Below, piece by piece: positions 1-6,046 of a stretch of DNA of 6,046 nt; the stretch's first letter is position 1; each line of letters opens with the position of its first letter. Where the stretch lies: NCBI GenBank assembly GCA_937969105.1, contig CALBUZ010000004.1, positions 1 to 6,046 of the forward strand, given 5' to 3'. A model generated the notes under the pieces. The model saw only the letters and a program-made list of their open reading frames with translations. It did no database searches and was not told the origin of the DNA. Made by a program: the position numbers and the translations under genes. The DNA is from an uncultured Collinsella sp. (GTDB taxonomy: Bacteria; Actinomycetota; Coriobacteriia; Coriobacteriales; Coriobacteriaceae).

Positions 1-70
1 GTGAAACAGTTCTTGTCGAGCGGAAGCATCGGCATCCAGTGGGTTTTCTGTTCACCGGTCGCAGGATCCC
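1..70 (-). other. Foreign-looking scrap left of hsdM, possible partial coding sequence
   Basis: These bases do not encode the usual start of an HsdM protein. In the hsdM frame they are open from base 5, but the residues have no resemblance to the family and there is no ATG. On the - strand one frame is open through the whole stretch and gives a protein-like string containing DPATGEQKTHWMPMLP followed by LDKNCF, running off the left edge. I do not recognise the family. The change from family-like hsdM residues (FFVAGITNP, from base 71) to unrelated sequence suggests a join near 60 to 71. The fragment is too short for a confident coding call. Confidence 0.3.
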
Positions 71-1561
71 TTCTTTGTGGCAGGTATTACCAACCCTATC
101 ACCGTATTGGAACAGATGACCTACATCTTCTTCATGAAGATGCTCGACGACAAGCAGCTCCAGGAAGAGGAAAACGCACGCGACTTTGACGGCGAAGTGC
201 TGAACCCTACCTTCCCGGAAGGGCAGCTCTGGATTAACCCCGACGCTACCACCGATGAGGAGAAGGCTGGAATCCCTTACGAAAGCCTGCGCTGGCACGT
301 GTTCAAGAATCTGGGCGCCGACAATATGTTCAAGGTGGTAAGGCAGCACGTGTTCGAATTCATCAAGCACATCGGCACGGGCGAAGAGAGCGCCTACAGC
401 CGCTACATGAAGTCGGCTATCTTCCTGATTCCCAACGCCCGAACCCTTACCAAGGTGATAGATGGCGTGGATTCTCTCGATATGAACAACCGTGACGCGA
501 TGGGCGACGTCTATGAATACATCCTGGGCAAGATGGCGGCAAGCGGCACCAACGGACAGTTCCGCACCCCCCGACACATCATCCGTATGATCGTGGAGAT
601 GATGCAGCCTACCCCGGAGGATTACATCTGCGACCCAGCCATGGGATCGGCAGGATTCCTCGTAGAAGCCGTGAAATACATCAAGGAGAATTACGAGACC
701 ATCCTCTATGCCGGAGAACAGGTGAAACACATGAAGACCTCGATGATCAATGGCTACGATACCGACCAGACCATGCTGCGCATCGGAGCCATGAACCTGC
801 TGCTGCACGACATTACTGCCCCGGAACTTGCCTGGCGCGATTCGCTCTCTGAGCAGAACGAAGACCAGAACTGCTACTCGCTCATCATGGCGAACCCGCC
901 GTTTGCGGGCAGTCTCGACAAGGGCAATGTAAACAAGAAGATTCTTGCCTACGCCAACACCAGCAAGACCGAGCTGCTGTTCCTGGCTCAGTTTGTCCGC
1001 TCCCTGGAGTTGGGCGGCCGCTGCGCCAGCATCGTTCCCGATGGAGTACTTTTCGGAACTTCCAGGGCGCACGTGGCTATCCGCAAGGAGATAGTTGACA
1101 ACCAGCAGTTGCGTGCCGTCATTTCCATGCCGAGTGGTGTGTTCAAACCATACGCCGGAGTTTCTACCGCCGTTCTTGTGTTCAGCAAGACCAACTGTGG
1201 TGGAACGGACAAGGTATGGTTTTATGACATGAAGGCAGATGGTTTCTCGCTGGATGACAAGCGTGCGCCGATAGCCGACAATGATATTCCGGATGTGGTA
1301 AACCGCTTTCTGCATCCTGAGTCTGAGGGTTCCCGCACCCGCAAGGACCAGAGCTTCTTCGTACCCGTAGAGGAAATCCGCCAGAACGATTACGACCTCT
1401 CTATTAATAAGTATAAGGAGATAGAGCGTGAGAAGGTGGAATATGAGCCTGTAAAGGATATTCTAGTAAGACTGGAAGAGAATGAAGGCGAGTTTCTGAA
1501 GGGGTATAGAGATTTGTGCAAGATGCTGGAAGAAGATGAAAAGAAGGAGGAAATGGTATGA
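71..1561 (+). CDS. hsdM: Type I restriction-modification DNA methyltransferase subunit HsdM (5' end missing)
   Basis: This is the modification subunit of a type I restriction system. It transfers a methyl group from S-adenosylmethionine to N6 of adenine in a bipartite site chosen by HsdS. Counting from the GTG at 77, the N-terminal helical domain begins at once with GITNPITVLEQ (residues 3-13) and LDD (23-25). FRTPRH at 162-167 is the conserved stretch ahead of the catalytic fold. The SAM-binding motif I is DPAMGSAGF at 186-194, and the N6-adenine catalytic motif IV is NPPF at 273-276. The C-terminus is charged and helical. Relatives usually have about 10 to 20 residues before the FxxGITNP segment. 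Here that part is replaced by unrelated sequence, so the GTG at 77 is probably not the true start and the gene is 5'-truncated by a join near 60-71. The stop overlaps the hsdS start (ATGA at 1558-1561). GC is moderate and falls toward the 3' end. The family is certain; the start is unresolved. Confidence 0.93.
   Translation, partial: FFVAGITNPITVLEQMTYIFFMKMLDDKQLQEEENARDFDGEVLNPTFPEGQLWINPDATTDEEKAGIPYESLRWHVFKNLGADNMFKVVRQHVFEFIKHIGTGEESAYSRYMKSAIFLIPNARTLTKVIDGVDSLDMNNRDAMGDVYEYILGKMAASGTNGQFRTPRHIIRMIVEMMQPTPEDYICDPAMGSAGFLVEAVKYIKENYETILYAGEQVKHMKTSMINGYDTDQTMLRIGAMNLLLHDITAPELAWRDSLSEQNEDQNCYSLIMANPPFAGSLDKGNVNKKILAYANTSKTELLFLAQFVRSLELGGRCASIVPDGVLFGTSRAHVAIRKEIVDNQQLRAVISMPSGVFKPYAGVSTAVLVFSKTNCGGTDKVWFYDMKADGFSLDDKRAPIADNDIPDVVNRFLHPESEGSRTRKDQSFFVPVEEIRQNDYDLSINKYKEIEREKVEYEPVKDILVRLEENEGEFLKGYRDLCKMLEEDEKKEEMV
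1544..1550 (+). promoter_or_regulatory. Shine-Dalgarno sequence for hsdS
   Basis: AAGGAGG lies 7 bases before the hsdS ATG at 1558, inside the end of hsdM. With the ATGA overlap it fixes the hsdS start and indicates translational coupling of the two subunits. Confidence 0.8.
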
Positions 1562-2140
1562 GAAAGGGATGGGAATATAAAAGATGGAAAGAAGTACTGA
1601 CTATTATAAATGGAAAGAACCAGTCTGCTGTAGTAGATGAAAATGGAGAATATCCGATTTATGGTAGCGGTGGAATTATGGGCTATGCAAACAATTGGTT
1701 ATGTCCAGAAAACTGCGTAATAATAGGAAGAAAGGGAAACATTAATAAGCCAATTTTTGTTGAAACAAAATTCTGGAATGTAGATACTGCATTTGGTCTC
1801 AATGCCAATAAAGAGTACCTTTTGCCCAAATTCTTGTACTATTTCTGCCTTGACTATAATTTTGAGCGTCATAATAAAGCTGTGACGATTCCTAGTTTAA
1901 CAAAAGCAGATTTATTGAAAATAGACATTCCTCTTCCACCCAAATCCACTCAGCTTGCGATAGTTTCCGAACTTGACAAGATAAACGAGTTGATTCGTTT
2001 GAAGAAGGAGCAACTTAAAGATTTCGACAATCTCGCTCAAAGCCTCTTCTATGAGATGTTTGGAGACCCAGTTGAGAATGAAAAGGGATGGGAAGTGAAG
2101 AAGCTGGGAGATATTAGCAGCATAGGAACAGGCAGCAAAT
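1558..2140 (+). CDS. hsdS: Type I restriction-modification specificity subunit HsdS (3' truncated at a join)
   Basis: This is the DNA-recognition subunit of the type I enzyme. Residues 3-20 (KGWEYKRW...) open the first target-recognition domain. It continues with YPIYGSGG (32-39), IGRKGNIN (56-63), FWNVDTAFG (72-80) and IPSLTKADLLKIDIPLPP (111-128), all typical of the methylase_S fold. A conserved helix follows at about 130-165. The second domain starts at 176-193 with KGWEVKKLGDISSIGTGS, a clear internal repeat of the first domain's start. After about residue 193-197 (base ~2137-2150) the family sequence stops. The same frame stays open to 3153, but that stretch is the antisense of cbiG and has no HsdS character. 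About half of the protein (a usual HsdS is about 380-450 residues) is therefore absent. GC is much lower than in the flanking cobalamin genes. Translation is coupled to hsdM by the ATGA overlap and a strong Shine-Dalgarno sequence. Confidence 0.88.
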
Positions 2141-2150
2141 CCGAGGATAG
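2131..2150. other. Join between hsdS and cbiG
   Basis: On the + strand HsdS ends its family-like sequence at IGTGS (bases up to 2136). On the - strand CbiG stays family-like down to KEDEPAIL (base ~2143). Both proteins are interrupted at the same few bases, and composition jumps from AT-rich to GC-rich. Both products can be read plausibly across about 2131-2148, which suggests a short shared sequence at the join. No insertion-sequence ends, target-site duplication or attachment site is visible. Confidence 0.85.
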
Positions 2151-3741
2151 CCGGTTCGTCCTCCTTCACGGTGCAGGTGGCGATGCCGGCGATGTTTTCC
2201 GCGTTCAGGCCGAACTCGGAAAGATACCGTTCCGCGACGAGGCGCAGCTCCTGCGGCTTGACGCCGCGGCGGCAGCCCACGCCGAGGACGAAGGCACGGC
2301 TGGAGACATCAAGGTACAGAACCTCTTCCGGAAGCGTGTTTTCGCTATCCCAGAGGACGGCATGGCCGCATGTGACATCCTGCGGGTTCTCGAAGAAGGC
2401 AACTTGCCCGGTGGAGGCGAAATGGCGCTCGAAGACAGCGCGTGTTCCGCAGAAGGCTATGGGGGTTCCGTCGAGCAGGGCAGCGTTGAGGGCGCGGACG
2501 GCTTCCGGGTTGAGGATGCGTGCGTGTTCCTGAGCGGCGGCTTCGTCAAAGGCGGGGAGGCCGTTAACGTCCGCGGGGGAGCCGATTACGGCCTGCCCGC
2601 CGGTGATGCGGGCTATGCGCCGGGCCAGCCGGTTGGTGCCTCCGAAATGCCCGGAGGTAAGGGCAATCACATGGCTGCCGCTTTCCGGACAGGCAAGCAC
2701 GGCCGGGTCAATGCTCTTGCCGCGCAGCAGTGGGGTGGCTTTGCGGAAGGGGATCCCCGTCGCGCCGATGAAGATATGCGCGTCGAACTGCGCCCAGTTG
2801 GCGGCGAGGCGGCTGTCGAAGTCTTGGGCCGGTATGTGCACGATGCCTTCCGCGTTGGATGGGCGCGTACTGTGGAGCACCGTGGGCAGGCCCAGCCCGG
2901 CGGCGATCTCCCGGGCTCGCGTCAGCCCCTTGTCCGTGAAGGCGTACAGGGCGCAGCGTCCGTCGAAATTCTCCGAAACCAGACGGTTCCTGTAGCCATG
3001 CGAGAAGTCGGCGTCGTAGAGCCGCGAGGCTGTGCCGTTGGCTCCCAAGGCCCGGCCCACGATGACGAGCGCCTGCCGTCCGAGCCCGGCTTCCTCGGCC
3101 TGCCGGGCGATGTCGCCCACCGTACCGCGCAGGATGCGCTCATCAGGCCATGAGGCGCGGTAGACGATCGCCGCCGGGGTGTCCTCGGTCAGCCCACCTT
3201 GTTCCATCAGATGGCGCATCAGCTCGCCGACCTTTCCGGTGCTCAGGAAAAAGACCAGCATCGCCCCGGTCCGGGCGAAGGCCGCGGCGTCTTCGCCTTG
3301 AGGCATGGGCGTTCTTCCGGGCGTCCGCGTGAGGACGACGCTTTGGCTCACATCGGGGCTGGTGAGTTCGCAGCCAAGCGCCGCTGCTGCCGCGAACACG
3401 CTGCTGACGCCCGGGATGATGGATGCGGCCACGCCTTTTTGGGCCAGCCCCCGGATCTGCTCGTTGATCGCGCCGTACATGGCGGGATCGCCGGTGTGCA
3501 GGCGCACGACACGTTTCCCGGCAAGGGCGGCATCGCTCATGGCTTCGATCTGTTCCCCCAGATTCATGGAGGCGCTATCGAGGCAGGTGCAATTGGCTTT
3601 GCAGGCCTTGAGGTGGGCGGGGTTGACCAGCGAACCCGCGTAGACCACGAGATCCGCCTGTTCCAGAGCGCGCAGGCCACGCACGGTGATGAGATCCTCC
3701 GCGCCCGGTCCGGCGCCGACGAATTCGACGAGTGCTTTCAT
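2140..3741 (-). CDS. cobM-cbiG: Fusion of precorrin-4 C11-methyltransferase (CobM/CbiF) and cobalt-precorrin-5A hydrolase (CbiG), 3' truncated
   Basis: One reading frame joins two consecutive enzymes of anaerobic B12 synthesis in the cytoplasm. Residues 1 to ~252 are CobM/CbiF, a SAM-dependent tetrapyrrole methylase that methylates C11 of cobalt-precorrin-4. Visible are GAGPG (9-13), the GDPAMYG loop (84-90), IIPGVSS (108-114), WPDERILRGTV (198-208) and the family end SRLYDADFSHGYR (239-251). Residues ~260-537 are CbiG, which opens the C20/C1 delta-lactone and releases acetaldehyde. Visible are FIGATGI (324-330), TSGHFGGTNRLARRIA (362-377), SPADVNGLPAFD (388-399) and GVGCRRGVKPQEL (487-499). 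No stop, and no ATG or Shine-Dalgarno sequence, separates the halves, so the fusion is real within this read-through. CbiG ends abruptly at KEDEPAIL (~526-533), about 70 residues short of the usual C-terminus. The frame remains open to 1912, but those residues are antisense hsdS. The start at 3741 is supported by ATGA overlap with cobL and AAAGAGG upstream. Confidence 0.92.
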
Positions 3742-5078
3742 GAAATTGCCTCTTTATGGAATGTGAACACGTAAATGGTGTTTTGCGGAGCGAAGTGGTG
3801 GCTCCTTTTGGCGAGTAGGCATTCGTTGGCGATATCGATGCGGCAGAGGCCGGCTCTGTGGTCGGGGGCCCATGAGAGGAGGGCGCGAAAGCTTTCCAGC
3901 GTGACCGCGCTCACGACGATGAGGCCGTTGGACCGCAGGCGGTTCCGGCACGCCGTCAGCAGCGCGGGCAGATCCTTTCCTCCGCCGCCGATGAAAACGC
4001 GGTCCGGATCGGGGAGGATGCCCCCGCATGCGCTAGGGGCGGGGGACTCGGGGCAGGACGCACGGATTACGGAGAGGGCGTCGCCGGGATGCAGCGTGTA
4101 ATTGGCGATGCCCATGCTGAGGCGGTTGCGTTCGATCATCGCGCAGCGTTCGGGGTTCCATTCGATTCCGTGTATGCTGAGATCCGGGCGCAGGGCGGCC
4201 GCTTCCAGACCCACGGAGCCGCTTCCGGCCCCGACGTCCCAGAGCGTCCCCCAAGCCGGGAGGCGCAGCCGCGACAGGATGACGGCACGCACGTCCGATG
4301 CCGTGATCAGGTTGTTTTCGCGCTCGAAGGCTTCTTCCGGAAGCCCCAGTGCCAGTATCGGGGCCTGAATGGAGGCGCTGCCCCGCGTTGTGGCGGCCGC
4401 GTCCTGAGCATGGCAATCGGCATGGGCGGCCGGAAAGATGACGAGGATGGACGTCGGGCCGCAAGCGGCGTCGGCCAGCTCGCCCAGAGTCCCGGACAGG
4501 ATGCGTTCGTCGTCCGAGCCGATGCGTTCGGCGATGATCGCGGCGCGTCGGGCCGATGCGGGATGCGCGCCGAGCACGGCGCGGGCGATGGCGTGCGCCG
4601 GGTAGCGGCTCCCCGCATAGGTTACGGACAGCGGCGCTTCGGCTATGCCGCGGGAGGGCAGCCCCTCGCCGGAATGCACGCAGAACAGGCGGGCATCCTG
4701 CCACGGAAGGCCGAGGCGGCAGAACAGGGCTTGAAACGCCGTGATTCCCGGATGGTACGCAAGGTTGTCGCCGGGCGTGCGGAGTGCTGCGAGCGTGCCG
4801 CCGAATCCATGGTAGAGGGCGTCGCCCGAGGCCAGCACCACGATGCGTTTCCCCTCCCGGCCCAGCGCGAGGACTTCTTCCGCGTCCTTTCGGGCGCCGC
4901 TCCCAATGATCCGGGCGTTTTTCACCGGGACGGGGCACAACGCCATAAGGGAGCGCGAGCCGTACACCGCGTCCGCCTCCTCCAGCAGAGTAAGAACGCC
5001 CGTGTCGGAGGGGAATCCTGTTCCGCACGAAACGATGTCGATGTGCCCCGCGGCGTCTCGCGTTCTGCCGTTCGTCAT
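3738..5078 (-). CDS. cobL: Cobalt-precorrin C5/C15-methyltransferase with C12 decarboxylase activity, CbiE-CbiT fusion (CobL)
   Basis: This 446-residue protein is a complete CbiE-CbiT fusion of normal CobL length. The N-terminal CbiE half (about 12-220) is a tetrapyrrole methylase: SCGTGFPSD (17-25) is the entry loop, ASGDALYHGFG (83-93) matches the conserved GDPxxxG loop with Ala for Pro, YHPGITAFQ (108-116) follows, and SDDERILSGTLGEL (188-201) is the family's conserved segment near the end of the domain. The CbiT half (about 240-446) begins at GLPEEAFERENNLITASDVRAV. It then shows a Rossmann-type SAM motif I, DVGAGSGSVGLEAA (281-294), the acidic residue in GIEWNPE (304-310), and DRVFIGGGG (359-367), which is diagnostic of CbiT. 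The pair methylates C5 and C15 and removes the C12 acetate carboxylate to give cobalt-precorrin-8. Both ends overlap neighbours by ATGA (cbiD stop at 5077-5075, cobM start at 3741). It is the only intact gene in the window. Confidence 0.95.
   Translation of the reverse strand: MTNGRTRDAAGHIDIVSCGTGFPSDTGVLTLLEEADAVYGSRSLMALCPVPVKNARIIGSGARKDAEEVLALGREGKRIVVLASGDALYHGFGGTLAALRTPGDNLAYHPGITAFQALFCRLGLPWQDARLFCVHSGEGLPSRGIAEAPLSVTYAGSRYPAHAIARAVLGAHPASARRAAIIAERIGSDDERILSGTLGELADAACGPTSILVIFPAAHADCHAQDAAATTRGSASIQAPILALGLPEEAFERENNLITASDVRAVILSRLRLPAWGTLWDVGAGSGSVGLEAAALRPDLSIHGIEWNPERCAMIERNRLSMGIANYTLHPGDALSVIRASCPESPAPSACGGILPDPDRVFIGGGGKDLPALLTACRNRLRSNGLIVVSAVTLESFRALLSWAPDHRAGLCRIDIANECLLAKRSHHFAPQNTIYVFTFHKEAIS
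3749..3755 (-). promoter_or_regulatory. Shine-Dalgarno sequence for cobM-cbiG
   Basis: On the - strand AAAGAGG lies 7 bases before the ATG at 3741-3739, within the end of cobL. It supports this start and coupled translation across the 4-base overlap. Confidence 0.7.
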
Positions 5079-5980
5079 ATGGAATGCCCCTGTATGAAGT
5101 AGGATGGCCCCACGATTTCGCCGGGGTCGGCAATCGCCGGGTCCGGTTGATCCCCGTTCATGTGTTCGTCCGGTTCCGCCGCGATGGCTGTGGACTGCCG
5201 GGGAGAGGCCTCTTCGGGCCTTCCCCGCGCTTCTTCAAAGAGGAAGCCTCCTTCAAAATCGAACACGAGCAGGCGGAGTGCCGGGTTACCCGTACAGCGG
5301 CGCGAGAGTTGCCGGAGGGCGGTCCGCGCAAGGCGGCGGAGGAGGCCGTCCCGGGCGTCCGGGGGGATGGACAAAAGCGCCTCGCGCACGGAAGCGCTGT
5401 ACTTGAGTGCTCCATGCAGGCCCGTCTCGGCGGGGAGCGTCCTGCGGACTTCGGCGCGGAGCAGATCAATATCTTGGCTGACCTTGTGCGCGTGCGTGTT
5501 TTCGAATCCGGCAGCGTACTTGCAGAGCTTCCCGGGCATGCAGGCCACGGCGATCTCGCGCATGCCGTAGCGGCAGGCTGCGGCGAGGCTTTCGGCGATG
5601 AAGTCGCCGATACTGACGAAAGCGGTTGCGGGCAGTTGAGGCAGGTGGATCTCCGCGCCGGATTTGGTGCGCCCGCCAGTGCAGAAGACCATTGTAGAAC
5701 CGCCGGAAAGAAAGTGCGATTTCACGCAGATGCGGACGGTATGGATGTAGGCTTCATGGCTGTAGGGACGGACCAGGCCGGTGGTGCCTAAAAGCGAGAT
5801 GCCGCCCATAATGCCGAGATGGGAGTTGAGGGTATGCTTCGCGAGCTCCTCGCCGTTTTCCACCCCGATTTCAAGAAGCCAGCATCCTGAGCTGAACCCG
5901 GCCCGGCGGAGATTTTCGGAGATCATATTGCGGGGGCCGGTGTTGATGGCCCAGCGGCCCAGCTCGCAGTCGAGCCCCCG
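5075..5980 (-). CDS. cbiD: Cobalt-precorrin-5B C1-methyltransferase CbiD (5' end missing)
   Basis: CbiD methylates C1 of cobalt-precorrin-5B, the step right after CbiG, and acts as an unusual SAM methyltransferase outside the tetrapyrrole methylase family. Family sequence begins at about RGLDCELGRWAINTGPR (from ~5980). It continues with the glycine-rich LGIMGGISLLGTTGLVRPYS (about 5818-5759), the GGSTMVFCTGGRTKS segment, and the conserved ACMPGKLCKYAAGFENTHAHK (about 5545-5483). The first ~80 residues of a usual CbiD, including its CGYTTGxxAAAAA segment, are missing. Upstream the frame passes without a break into glutamine-synthetase-like sequence. The ATG at 5926 lies inside the conserved core and is not a real start. 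The C-terminus carries an acidic, proline-rich tail of about 40 residues after FDFEGGFLFEE, beyond the point where I expect CbiD to end. The stop overlaps the cobL start by ATGA. Sequence style is close to Desulfovibrio-type CbiD as I recall it. Confidence 0.92.
   Translation of the reverse strand, partial: RGLDCELGRWAINTGPRNMISENLRRAGFSSGCWLLEIGVENGEELAKHTLNSHLGIMGGISLLGTTGLVRPYSHEAYIHTVRICVKSHFLSGGSTMVFCTGGRTKSGAEIHLPQLPATAFVSIGDFIAESLAAACRYGMREIAVACMPGKLCKYAAGFENTHAHKVSQDIDLLRAEVRRTLPAETGLHGALKYSASVREALLSIPPDARDGLLRRLARTALRQLSRRCTGNPALRLLVFDFEGGFLFEEARGRPEEASPRQSTAIAAEPDEHMNGDQPDPAIADPGEIVGPSYFIQGHSI
5087..5091 (-). promoter_or_regulatory. Probable Shine-Dalgarno sequence for cobL
   Basis: On the - strand AGGGG lies 8 bases before the ATG at 5078-5076, inside the end of cbiD. 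With the ATGA overlap it supports the start chosen for cobL. Confidence 0.55.
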
Positions 5981-5990
5981 GCGGGCCGCT
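5969..5990. other. Join between cbiD and a glutamine-synthetase-like fragment
   Basis: On the - strand the translated sequence passes from DGNGYSDEWKAEAARRGL, typical of type III glutamine synthetase, to RGLDCELGRWAINTGPR, typical of CbiD. The shared residues ARRGL (about 5986-5972) fit both families, so the exact point cannot be fixed and a short shared sequence probably mediated the join. The two parts are in frame, which hides the break from a simple gene finder. Confidence 0.65.
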
Positions 5991-6046
5991 TCGGCTTTCC
6001 ACTCGTCGGAATAGCCGTTGCCGTCGAAGTGGATCGGCTTGCACTC
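5972..6046 (-). CDS. Fragment resembling type III glutamine synthetase (GlnN-type), running off the right edge
   Basis: The last 25 or so codons on the - strand read ECKPIHFDGNGYSDEW followed by KAEAARRGL. As I recall the family, this matches the C-terminal-half segment of type III glutamine synthetases (F-[DN]-G-[DN]-G-Y-S-x-x-W...EAxxRGL), which make glutamine from glutamate, ammonia and ATP and are common in Bacteroidales and some other anaerobes. The match covers under 30 residues and no catalytic motif lies within it, so the call is moderate. The reading enters from beyond 6046 and is cut off by the join with cbiD. An upstream extension of cbiD with this sequence would be unlike any CbiD I know. 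Confidence 0.55.

Noticed and set aside
64..69. GGATCC at the left join as evidence of a restriction-ligation cloning event
   Set aside because: The same hexamer also occurs inside the intact cobM-cbiG block at 2751-2756, and no such site lies at the other two joins, so chance is sufficient.
77..79. GTG as the true hsdM start
   Set aside because: The family-like FF residues already begin at 71, and relatives have more residues upstream; only a weak AGGA lies before it. A truncated gene is more likely.
1912..2130. C-terminal ~70 residues of the 609-residue cobM-cbiG frame
   Set aside because: This part is the exact antisense of the hsdS coding sequence and replaces the expected CbiG C-terminus; the stop at 1912 is accidental.
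2141..3153. Continuation of the hsdS reading frame to a 531-residue protein
   Set aside because: From about 2140 the residues are the antisense of cbiG/cobM, rich in Gly, Ala, Glu and Arg, with no HsdS motifs.
4089..5102. Long + strand open frame (337 codons) opposite cobL
   Set aside because: It is a shadow of GC-rich cobL with no recognisable motifs; cobL on the other strand has complete CbiE and CbiT signatures.
4033..5133. Second long - strand open frame (366 codons) in another frame of cobL
   Set aside because: The translation is arginine-, proline- and glycine-rich out-of-frame reading of cobL and has no family features.
5084..5791. + strand open frame (235 codons) opposite cbiD
   Set aside because: It is antisense to well-conserved CbiD core motifs and shows only composition-driven openness.
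1..6046. Anti-phage or other undescribed multi-gene system
   Set aside because: The only defence-related genes are an ordinary type I hsdM and half an hsdS; the remaining genes are known B12 biosynthesis enzymes brought next to them by an abrupt join, so a functional link is not supported.

Overview
This window is a mosaic. It contains two well-defined blocks, each cut off in mid-gene, flanked by two short scraps at the ends. Positions ~70 to ~2140 on the + strand carry a type I restriction-modification locus: hsdM, which lacks its N-terminal codons, overlapping the first ~190 codons of hsdS. Positions ~5975 down to ~2140 on the - strand carry an anaerobic-type cobalamin (B12) corrin-ring cluster: cbiD (5' end missing), cobL (cbiE-cbiT fusion) and a cobM-cbiG fusion (3' end missing). 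The last ~65 bases read on the - strand as a fragment resembling type III glutamine synthetase, joined in frame to cbiD. The first ~70 bases do not look like hsdM and may be an unrelated coding scrap on the - strand.

The blocks differ in composition and in apparent source. The cobalamin block is uniformly GC-rich, and its proteins look most like those of sulfate-reducing Desulfovibrio/Bilophila-type bacteria. The hsdM gene is of moderate GC, the hsdS part is clearly AT-rich, and the pair looks like those of gut Bacteroidales (Bacteroides/Prevotella type). Both source impressions come from recalled family sequence, not from a search. Such a mix points to a gut metagenome.

Within the cobalamin block the three genes are joined by 4-base ATGA stop/start overlaps with Shine-Dalgarno-like sequences, so they form one translationally coupled operon running right to left. 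Together they cover the middle of the anaerobic pathway: C11 methylation (CobM/CbiF), delta-lactone opening (CbiG), C1 methylation (CbiD), then C5 and C15 methylation with C12 acetate decarboxylation (CbiE/CbiT). Only the precorrin-6A reductase (CbiJ/CobK) is missing from this stretch of steps. hsdM and hsdS are coupled in the same way and would make the modification and specificity subunits of a type I enzyme; no hsdR is present.

The best single explanation for three abrupt mid-gene joins in 6 kb is a chimeric assembly or chimeric template rather than a new biological system. A true rearrangement cannot be excluded from sequence alone. No RNA genes, CRISPR arrays, insertion sequences, promoters or terminators were recognised, and apart from the joins no stretch over 300 bases is without a gene.
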